Below are positions 1 to 5,689 of a DNA stretch of 6,215 nucleotides, in pieces (position 1 is the first letter of the stretch; each line of letters opens with the position of its first letter). The notes under the pieces are model-generated. The model was not told where the DNA came from, ran no database searches, and saw nothing but the letters and a program-made list of their open reading frames with translations. Source of the DNA: Bacteroidota bacterium (GTDB lineage Bacteria > Bacteroidota > Bacteroidia > JACCXN01); the NCBI GenBank assembly GCA_947462515.1, contig CANHPJ010000116.1, positions 1 through 6,215 on the forward strand. The letters run 5' to 3'. Made by a program: the position numbers and the translations under genes.

Positions 1-850
1 AGCCAAAATCACGGACATAAAAAATAAGATTATTCAAGGAGGTTATTTTGACAATATAAGTCGAAATCCTGTGGTAATAAGTGAGAAAACAGCCAAAAAA
101 CTTAAATTAAGATTACGCTCCAAACTAATACTGACATTTACACATTTAAACGGTGAAATAACAAGTGCGGCTTTTCGTGTTAATGGCATTTATAAAACTT
201 CAAATGCTCAATATGATGAGGCTAATTTGTTTGTTAGGGCTGAAGATTTAAATCAACTATCGGGTATTGGCAATTCAGCTCATGAAATAGCTATTCTCCT
301 GAAATCTAATGATGCTCTTGAAACCATTCAAAAAGAGCTGCAAAAAGACTATCCGGATTTAATGGTGGAAAATTGGTTGGAAATAGTTCCTTTGATGCGG
401 CATGCCGTAGATATGATGGATCAAACCCTCGCAATATTTATTTTTATCATATTGCTGGCAGTTATGTTTGGAATTATAAACACTATGCTCATGGCTATTT
501 TAGAGCGTTATCGTGAGCTTGGCATACTTATGGCAATAGGAATGAATAAGTTGCGTGTTTTTAATTTAATAACTATGGAAACGATTTTTCTTTCTATGAT
601 TGGAACTCCAATTGGACTTTTTTTTGGCTTTTTAACTATAAATTATTTCAGAAATAATGGCCTCAATATGGGAGCCTTTTCGGAGGCTTTTGCCAATATT
701 GGCTATTCAAGTATTATTTTTCCTCATCTGGATCCAGTTAATTATTTATTAATTACGCTACAGGTATTTTTTGTGAGCATAATTGCAGCCATTTATCCTG
801 CTATAAAAGCCTTGGGGCTGAAGCCAATAGAAGCCATAAGAAAAATTTAG
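1..850 (+). CDS. FtsX/MacB-type ABC transporter permease, C-terminal part (5' end off the window)
   Basis: This is the inner-membrane subunit of a type VII (mechanotransmission, MacB/LolCE-like) ABC transporter. The reading frame is open from base 2, so the GTG at 71 is not the true start: the 23 codons before it continue the family pattern (QGGYFDN then NPVVISEKTAKKLKL, typical of a MacB-like periplasmic domain). About 282 residues are visible. The first ~140 are the end of the extracytoplasmic domain. Three hydrophobic segments follow, at visible residues ~142-166, ~193-213 and ~247-267. Between the first two lies the cytoplasmic coupling helix with ERYRELGILMAIG, the usual contact with the ATPase, and the protein ends in the family-like YPAIKALGLKPIEAIRKI. 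The stop is 4 bases before the ATPase start, so the two are surely an operon. The substrate cannot be read from this part. LolC/E-like, MacB-like or a lipid-export permease are all possible; family membership is firm. Confidence 0.93.
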   Translation, partial: AKITDIKNKIIQGGYFDNISRNPVVISEKTAKKLKLRLRSKLILTFTHLNGEITSAAFRVNGIYKTSNAQYDEANLFVRAEDLNQLSGIGNSAHEIAILLKSNDALETIQKELQKDYPDLMVENWLEIVPLMRHAVDMMDQTLAIFIFIILLAVMFGIINTMLMAILERYRELGILMAIGMNKLRVFNLITMETIFLSMIGTPIGLFFGFLTINYFRNNGLNMGAFSEAFANIGYSSIIFPHLDPVNYLLITLQVFFVSIIAAIYPAIKALGLKPIEAIRKI

Positions 851-854
851 TATT

Positions 855-1544
855 ATGAATCATGTTATTGAAACGGTTAATCTTTGTAAAACATACGAAT
901 CGAAAGTAGAAAAAATAGATGCACTTAAGGCTGTTAATTTAACGATTGAGCGCTCTGAGTTTATTGCTGTAATTGGTCCCTCAGGCTCAGGTAAAACTAC
1001 CCTGCTTAACATAATTGGAGGTCTGGATAAGCCAACTTCTGGTAGTGTAAAAATCAATAATTTGGAGCTTAGCCAGATGAGTGATAATAAATTAATTGAC
1101 TTTCGGCTTTTTAACATCGGTTTTGTTTTCCAGTCATATAATCTCATTCCTGTGCTTACGGCCAAAGAAAATACTGAGTTCGTCATGCTGCTTCAAAATA
1201 TTCCCTCAAAATTACGCGAGCAAAGGGTATTGTCTTTGCTTAATGAGGTTGGTCTGTCTGATAAACTAAATATGCGGCCATCTGAGTTGTCAGGTGGACA
1301 GCAACAACGTGTTGCTGTTGCCAGAGCCCTTGCATCAAAACCCAAATTTGTGCTTGCTGATGAACCTACTGCCAACCTTGATTTTTTATCTGCCTCAAAT
1401 CTTCTGGATATTATGTCGGTACTTAATAGGGAAGAGCAAATAACTTTTATATTTTCTACCCACGATCAGCGGGTTATTGAGAGGGCAAAGCGAGTGATAA
1501 AGCTGGAGGATGGTAAAATAGTTTCAGATGTTAAAACGAATTAA
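855..1544 (+). CDS. ABC transporter ATP-binding protein, LolD/MacB type
   Basis: This cytoplasmic ATPase powers the permease encoded just upstream. All nucleotide-binding elements are intact in 229 residues, a normal length for LolD-like ATPases: Walker A GPSGSGKTT (41-49), Q-loop Gln93 in VFQSYNL, signature LSGGQQQR (145-152), Walker B FVLADE with catalytic Glu170, D-loop ANLD (173-176) and switch His203 in STHD. The sequence IGFVFQSYNLIPVLTAKEN is characteristic of the MacB/LolD/FtsE branch. The ATG at 855 lies 4 bases after the permease stop, and a clear Shine-Dalgarno is absent, as is common in Bacteroidota. The last 17 bases overlap the start of the barrel-protein gene. The ATPase class is certain. 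The lolD label would be a guess because the substrate is unknown. Confidence 0.95.
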   Translation: MNHVIETVNLCKTYESKVEKIDALKAVNLTIERSEFIAVIGPSGSGKTTLLNIIGGLDKPTSGSVKINNLELSQMSDNKLIDFRLFNIGFVFQSYNLIPVLTAKENTEFVMLLQNIPSKLREQRVLSLLNEVGLSDKLNMRPSELSGGQQQRVAVARALASKPKFVLADEPTANLDFLSASNLLDIMSVLNREEQITFIFSTHDQRVIERAKRVIKLEDGKIVSDVKTN

Positions 1545-2682
1545 TCTCTCTGTAATTCTTTTTTTTGTTTCATCATTTTTTGCTTGTGGACAATCCGATC
1601 CAGGTTTTGATTTTAAGGGCTATTTAAAACATATGAATATAATTTCTGTCTTTAATGCCGATTCTTTGACAACATCATCACTGTTTCACAATAGGTTAAA
1701 ATTTAAATGGTATTCTGCAAATGACTTTTCTGCTGCTCTCGAAATAAGAAATAGAATGTTTTATGGCGAGCAAATTAAGCTTAGTCCACTTTTGGGTAAG
1801 GTTTTAAATCAAGATAATGGTTTGTTTGATATGGCTTTCTTGTTAACAGATCAAAAAGGCTGCAAACTGGTCACTAATATAGATAGAGCCTATTTAAGAT
1901 GGAATAAGGATAACATAGATGTGCAGCTTGGGAGACAACGTATTAACTGGGGAATTAGTCTTGTGTGGAATCCCAACGATTTGTTTAACGCGGCTTCTTT
2001 TGTAGATTTTGACTACGAAGAGCGCTCAGGTACAGATGCTTTAAGAATACAATACAAAACCGCTTCTTTGTCTGGGTTTGAATTTATCGCCAGCCCTGGT
2101 AAAGAAGCTAAAAAAAGCATTTATGCCTTGATGTATAGGTTTAATAAACACAAATACGATGTACAGTTGTTTTCAGCAGTTTATTTAAGCGATATTGCGT
2201 TGGGTCTAGGCTGGGCAGGAAGTTTGAAGCAATTAGGTTTTAAAGGGGAACTTACTTGTTTTAAATCCTATGAAAAGGCTCTGTTTCCAAAACAGGCAAT
2301 TAATAGCAGCATTTCATTTGATTACACTTTTAAAGGCTCCAATTATTTTAATCTTTCTTATTTGTATAACTCGAATGGAAGTAACACTTTAGGCCAACCT
2401 GGAAATATAAACTCACTTTATGTAAACGATGTAAAGCATCTTTCACCGGCCTTGCATTCTGCTTTTTTCCAAATCTCAAGGGCTTTTAATCCTTTAATAA
2501 CGGGAAGCTTTTCAACCATATTCTTAGTTGGAATGAATCAGTTTTTCCTGATGCCCTCGATTAACTATTCTATCAAGGATGATTGGGACATAAATTTGGT
2601 GGTTCAAAGTTTGCTTAATAATCCTGATAAAAAAGAAAATAATTTGACGAATCTATTTTTGAGGCTCAGGTGGTCTTTCTGA
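1528..2682 (+). CDS. Outer-membrane beta-barrel protein linked to the ABC transporter (DUF1302/porin-like)
   Basis: A predicted outer-membrane barrel of 384 residues. The N-terminus (MLKR then a hydrophobic stretch 5-19) is a signal peptide. Cleavage is probably near CGQ at 20-22, although FFAC could also be read as a poor lipobox. The body has alternating hydrophobic/polar strands rich in Tyr, Phe and Trp, and the last residues LFLRLRWSF end in Phe, the typical beta-signal recognised by the Bam machinery. The most distinctive segment is residues ~120-176: DRAYLRW, then DVQLGRQRINWGISLVWNP, NDLFN, YEERSG and ALRIQY. It resembles the G-R-Q-x-x-x-W-G...NP/D motif of DUF1302-like outer-membrane proteins; that resemblance is from memory and not searched. 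Its start lies inside the ATPase gene (17-base overlap), so it is expected to be co-translated with the transporter. I infer an outer-membrane exit or acceptor role for the ABC substrate. A generic porin is the alternative. Confidence 0.8.
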   Translation: MLKRINLSVILFFVSSFFACGQSDPGFDFKGYLKHMNIISVFNADSLTTSSLFHNRLKFKWYSANDFSAALEIRNRMFYGEQIKLSPLLGKVLNQDNGLFDMAFLLTDQKGCKLVTNIDRAYLRWNKDNIDVQLGRQRINWGISLVWNPNDLFNAASFVDFDYEERSGTDALRIQYKTASLSGFEFIASPGKEAKKSIYALMYRFNKHKYDVQLFSAVYLSDIALGLGWAGSLKQLGFKGELTCFKSYEKALFPKQAINSSISFDYTFKGSNYFNLSYLYNSNGSNTLGQPGNINSLYVNDVKHLSPALHSAFFQISRAFNPLITGSFSTIFLVGMNQFFLMPSINYSIKDDWDINLVVQSLLNNPDKKENNLTNLFLRLRWSF

Positions 2683-2726
2683 GAAGTTGAAATGTTCGTA
2701 AAAGTTTTTAATTCGAAAAAGTATCT

Positions 2727-3068
2727 TTAAATACCTAACTCCTTTTCAGGGTTCCAAAATATCTCATTGAAATTCAAAATCTCATCACCATTTATTATTG
2801 CTCCTTCTGCTTTTAATAAGGCTTCCATTTCATTTGGAGATTTAAAATGCATTTTTCCGGTCAGCATGCCATTTCTATTCACCACTCTGTGTGCAGGTAC
2901 TTTTATTTCTTGCTGATGCGAATTGTTCATGGCCCATCCAACCATTCTTGAAGACCCTTTGGCCCCGAGGTATTTGGCAATGGCTCCATACGATGTTACT
3001 CTTCCATAGGGAATTAGTCTTACCACTTGATAAACCATCTCAAAAAAGTCGTTTTTTTGGCCTTTCAT
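2727..3068 (-). CDS. Alkyltransferase-like (ATL) protein, MGMT-family DNA-binding domain lacking the catalytic Cys
   Basis: A 113-residue single-domain protein matching the DNA-binding (Ada/Ogt C-terminal) domain of O6-alkylguanine-DNA alkyltransferases. Recognisable parts are the helix-turn-helix with VRLIPYGRVTSYGAIAKYLG (Tyr27 at the base-flipping Tyr position), the recognition helix SSRMVGWAMNN (Arg41, the intercalating arginine finger), and the active-site loop VPAHRVV (57-63). Real methyltransferases have PCHRV; here Ala59 replaces Cys, so self-methylation repair is not possible. ATL proteins with this change (PWHRV in E. coli YbaZ and S. pombe Atl1) bind O6-alkylguanine and hand it to nucleotide excision repair. 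That role is inferred here. The ATG at 3068 immediately follows the TrmB stop with no intervening base and no separate ribosome-binding site, which suggests coupling. Its end faces the barrel gene across 44 bases. Confidence 0.9.
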   Translation of the reverse strand: MKGQKNDFFEMVYQVVRLIPYGRVTSYGAIAKYLGAKGSSRMVGWAMNNSHQQEIKVPAHRVVNRNGMLTGKMHFKSPNEMEALLKAEGAIINGDEILNFNEIFWNPEKELGI

Positions 3069-3758
3069 TCAGCTTATCTCAAATTTGGCATAGCAGATAT
3101 TAAATCCCTTGGCTGTGAATTTTTGTTCGTAATAGGTTTTAATATTCAGTAAACTTTCTAACTCGTCGCTATATGCCATAGTTCTGGCATGGTCATATAA
3201 ATTATTTGTCGACTCAAGTAGTTTATAATTGCTCTGTTTGATAACTTCCATTGTGTAGTTGTAGAAAAACTCGCTGTCGGTTTTTAGGTTTATCTTGCCT
3301 TCGGGAGTGAGAATGTTTTTGTATTTAGCAATAAATCTTGGCGAGGTAAGCCGCTTTTTTTCTCTTTTCTCTTGGGGTTGTGGGTCGGGAAAAGTAATCC
3401 ATATTTCTGAAATTTCTCCTTTTGCAAACATTTTTTCTATCTGCTCAATCCTGACTCTTAAAAACGCAACATTTTTCATGTTGTTTTCAATAGCGGTTTT
3501 ACTGCCTCTCCATATTCTGGCTCCTTTCAAATCAGCACCAATAAAATTTTTTTCCGGGAATCTTTCAGCAAGGCCAATGGTATACTCTCCTTTGCCACAT
3601 CCAACCTCTAATACAATTGGATTGTTGTTTTTAAAGTATTCTTCATTCCATTTGCCCTTCAGGGGTAAATCCTCCAGTTCAGGGCCATGTTGCATGTGTT
3701 GAAATACGTTTGAAAAGGTCTCTACTTCTGCAAAATGCTGTAATTTTTTCTTGGCCAT
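3069..3758 (-). CDS. trmB: tRNA (guanine(46)-N7)-methyltransferase TrmB
   Basis: This cytoplasmic S-adenosylmethionine-dependent enzyme makes 7-methylguanosine at position 46 in the tRNA variable loop. In 229 residues, a usual length for the family, it shows the SAM-binding motif VLEVGCGKGEYT (49-60), the acidic ribose-binding segment FIGADLKGARIW (72-83), the TrmB signature ISEIWITFPDPQPQEKREKKRL (split at 116-137), and the following KINLKTDSEFF (155-165). The C-terminal TYYEQKF...GFNICYAKFE is also typical. The common DPW of the family signature reads DPQ here, a form I believe is frequent in Bacteroidota. The ATG at 3758 gives the expected Lys-rich N-terminus. It lies 50 bases after the dehydrogenase stop and directly abuts the alkyltransferase-like gene, so all three may share a transcript. 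Confidence 0.95.
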   Translation of the reverse strand: MAKKKLQHFAEVETFSNVFQHMQHGPELEDLPLKGKWNEEYFKNNNPIVLEVGCGKGEYTIGLAERFPEKNFIGADLKGARIWRGSKTAIENNMKNVAFLRVRIEQIEKMFAKGEISEIWITFPDPQPQEKREKKRLTSPRFIAKYKNILTPEGKINLKTDSEFFYNYTMEVIKQSNYKLLESTNNLYDHARTMAYSDELESLLNIKTYYEQKFTAKGFNICYAKFEIS

Positions 3759-3808
3759 ATTTTTGAATTTTTATCCTGTAAACTATTTTTCCTAAAACTT
3801 TTCTTAGT

Positions 3809-4510
3809 TTAATAATTGGTATTAAATGGTCTTATTATTATTTCTTCTACCAAGGTGCTTTTTGACATTTGATAGGCATTTATAATAACATCAACAATAT
3901 CTTTAGGTTGTATGAATTCTTCTTTTGGCAGGTCAATGCCATCCCATGATGAGGTGTTCACTGCTCCGGGTATAATGGCAGTAACCTTTATTTGATATTC
4001 TCGCATCTCTTCTGCCAATACTTTACTGAATCCAAGCATCGCATATTTAGATATGGAATAGGAGGCAGCATCTTTTCTTACATTTTTACTAACTATTGAG
4101 CAGATATTGAATATATGTCCCTTTTTTTTTTGTTTCATTTCTTCCAAAAAAGGCCTTGTGAGATAATATGCACTGTAAAGATTGGTTTGCATTTGTTTCT
4201 CAAACAGGCCTTCCTCTTCATTGCTGATGGTTCCGGTAGCATATATGCCAACATTATTGATGATTACATCAACTGAACCGAATTTTTTCTTTATGGCTTT
4301 GGTAAATTCAGAAACTTCATCTTTAATCGAAAAATCAGTTGCTCTGCTTAAGATTTTTATCTTGGGAAAAGTGTTTTCAAGATAAAGTTTAAACTCTTCG
4401 AGTTGTTCCTGGTTTCTGGCACCTAAAGCAAGATCAAATCCCATCTCTGCAAAAGCTATGGAAACAGCCCTTCCTATCCCCTTTGTAGCCCCTGATATTA
4501 CTGCAAGCAT
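3809..4510 (-). CDS. Short-chain dehydrogenase/reductase (classical SDR)
   Basis: An NAD(P)-dependent oxidoreductase with a Rossmann fold, 233 residues, a little shorter than most classical SDRs (about 250). The cofactor-binding motif is SGATKGIGRAV (6-16). Arg32 in GARN suggests NADPH preference. The structural motif NNVG (85-88) replaces the usual NNAG. The catalytic tetrad is complete: Asn110 (QTNLYS), Ser138 (NICSIVS), Tyr151 and Lys155 (YSISK). PGAVNT (181-186) is the usual post-catalytic PG motif. It resembles FabG or sepiapterin-reductase-type enzymes, but the substrate cannot be assigned. The start is the ATG at 4510, placing the glycine motif at the normal position. The gene is divergent from the glycosyltransferase and 50 bases upstream of trmB. 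An A10 run on the coding strand (4122-4131) encodes Gln-Lys-Lys-Lys at 127-130. Confidence 0.93.
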   Translation of the reverse strand: MLAVISGATKGIGRAVSIAFAEMGFDLALGARNQEQLEEFKLYLENTFPKIKILSRATDFSIKDEVSEFTKAIKKKFGSVDVIINNVGIYATGTISNEEEGLFEKQMQTNLYSAYYLTRPFLEEMKQKKKGHIFNICSIVSKNVRKDAASYSISKYAMLGFSKVLAEEMREYQIKVTAIIPGAVNTSSWDGIDLPKEEFIQPKDIVDVIINAYQMSKSTLVEEIIIRPFNTNY

Positions 4511-4580
4511 ATTTTATGTTTTTATTTCGGTAAAAATAAAGCCTATTTGTGTAAATGGTAAAAATAATATCGCTTATTTT
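4511..4580. promoter_or_regulatory. Divergent intergenic region, presumed to hold promoters for the SDR and glycosyltransferase genes
   Basis: These 70 very AT-rich bases separate the start of the minus-strand dehydrogenase from the likely plus-strand glycosyltransferase start, so they should hold at least two promoters. Against the Bacteroidota consensus (TTTG near -33, TAnnTTTG near -7), the best minus-strand candidate is TATTTTTA at 4538-4531 (one mismatch). It has a TTTA about 20 bases upstream, at 4562-4559. On the plus strand there is a TTTG at 4546-4549 but no convincing -7 box at the right distance. In DNA this AT-rich such matches arise easily. No operator-like inverted repeat stands out. 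Confidence 0.3.
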
Positions 4581-5681
4581 ATGGTTTTGAAAAATATTTG
4601 TTTGAAACACAAAAAAAAAATATTCGTTTGCCCTCTAGATTGGGGCCTTGGTCACGCCACCCGATGCGTTCCGGTTATTCGTAAATTACTCGAAAATGAT
4701 GTTGAGGTTATCATAGGTGCTGATAAATATCCCTTGGATTTTTTAAAACAAGAGTTCCCAAATCTCCAGTTTATCCCTCTTCCGGGTTATGAAATTTCAT
4801 ATCCTCAATCAGGAAATATGGCCTTCAAAATATTGTTTTCAATTCCCAATCTCATTTCCAAAATAATAGAAGAACACAAACTGTTAAAAGAAATAATCTT
4901 TAAATATAATATTGACGGGGTAATATCCGATAACCGTTATGGATTGTTTTCAAAATACGTTAAAACAGTCTTTATCACACATCAAATACGGATTAAATCC
5001 CCTGTTTTTGAAAATTTGCTTTATAAGTTAAATACATATTTCATAAAAAAATTTACCTATTGCTGGGTGCCTGATTTCAAGGGTGCCATAAACCTTTCAG
5101 GGGAGCTGTCACATGGCAAAAATCTTCCGGAAAACACCAGTTATATAGGTCCTTTAAGTCGTTTTGAAACCAATAACATAACTACAGTAAATGAAAATGA
5201 GTTTGATTTATTGTTTCTCATTTCCGGGCCTGAACCGCAACGTAGCATTTTTGAGCAAATAGTTTTTGACCAGCTCAAAAAAACAAATTTAAAAGCAGTA
5301 ATTATTCTAGGAAAGCCATCAGAAAACAATCATTTTAAAATTGGTGATAGCCATGTTTTCTCCCATTTGCAAACACAGGCTCTTGCTGAAATAATATCAA
5401 AATCTAAATTTGTTATTAGTAGATCTGGCTACAGCACCATAATGGATATGGCTGTGTTTGGAAAAAAATGCATTTTTGTCCCTACACCCGGGCAAACCGA
5501 ACAGGTCTATTTGGCCGACTATTTTCATAATAGAGGAAATGCTTTTTCAATGCCGCAGTCAGATTTTGATCTGTTATCAGCACTTAAATATGCAGAAAAT
5601 ATAGAGCCTTTTAAATTTGAAACAGACGATTTGCTTTTAGATCAGCAAATAAAGATTTTTTTGTCTGATCTAGACAAGTAG
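4581..5681 (+). CDS. GT-B glycosyltransferase, GT28/MurG-like
   Basis: A predicted cytoplasmic or membrane-associated glycosyltransferase of 366 residues with the two-domain GT-B layout. The N-terminal domain opens with IFVCPLDWGLGHATRCVPVI (14-33), the Gly/His acceptor-side loop of this group. The C-terminal domain has FLISGPEPQR (212-221), then the nucleotide-sugar-binding region SRSGYSTIMDMAVFGKK (280-296) and PTPGQTEQVYLADY (301-314), which closely resemble the MurG/GT28 C-terminal pattern. The reading frame extends back to an ATG at 4458, but that would overlap the divergent dehydrogenase by 53 bases and add 41 residues without family resemblance, so ATG 4581 is chosen. A TTG at 4602 would give MKHKKKIFV, nearer to the usual family N-terminus. 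Donor and acceptor are unknown; a glycolipid or cell-surface glycan is a guess. An A10 tract covers codons 11-14. The stop is 8 bases from the convergent kinase gene. Confidence 0.88.
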   Translation: MVLKNICLKHKKKIFVCPLDWGLGHATRCVPVIRKLLENDVEVIIGADKYPLDFLKQEFPNLQFIPLPGYEISYPQSGNMAFKILFSIPNLISKIIEEHKLLKEIIFKYNIDGVISDNRYGLFSKYVKTVFITHQIRIKSPVFENLLYKLNTYFIKKFTYCWVPDFKGAINLSGELSHGKNLPENTSYIGPLSRFETNNITTVNENEFDLLFLISGPEPQRSIFEQIVFDQLKKTNLKAVIILGKPSENNHFKIGDSHVFSHLQTQALAEIISKSKFVISRSGYSTIMDMAVFGKKCIFVPTPGQTEQVYLADYFHNRGNAFSMPQSDFDLLSALKYAENIEPFKFETDDLLLDQQIKIFLSDLDK

Positions 5682-5689
5682 CAGAATTT

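Noticed and set aside
36..50. Perfect AAGGAGG followed by TTG, resembling a ribosome-binding site and start
   Set aside because: The TTG at 48 is not in the permease frame, and the bases encode the in-frame QGGYFD of the permease domain. There is no separate gene here.
71..850. GTG at 71 as the true start of the permease
   Set aside because: The frame is open to the window edge and the upstream codons match the MacB-like domain. An FtsX-type permease also needs an N-terminal membrane segment that is missing from this version.
860..1375. Minus-strand open frames opposite the ATPase gene
   Set aside because: They lie wholly inside a gene with all conserved ABC motifs and have no recognisable protein features, so they are antisense shadows.
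2695..2720. Possible hairpin between the convergent barrel and alkyltransferase-like genes
   Set aside because: Only loose A/T pairing (TTCG...CGAA with AAAA/TTTT) is present, with no GC-rich stem. It cannot be told from AT-rich background, although a terminator somewhere in this gap is expected.
3295..3702. 135-codon plus-strand open frame opposite trmB
   Set aside because: It is fully embedded antisense to a confidently identified TrmB. Its Cys/Ser/Phe-rich translation looks like a complementary-strand artefact.
5661..5677. Inverted repeat TTGTCT/AGACAA with a 5-base loop just before the glycosyltransferase stop codon
   Set aside because: The stem is only 6 bp and lies within coding sequence. 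The nearest downstream T run on the plus strand starts about 9 bases away, so it is too weak to call an intrinsic terminator.
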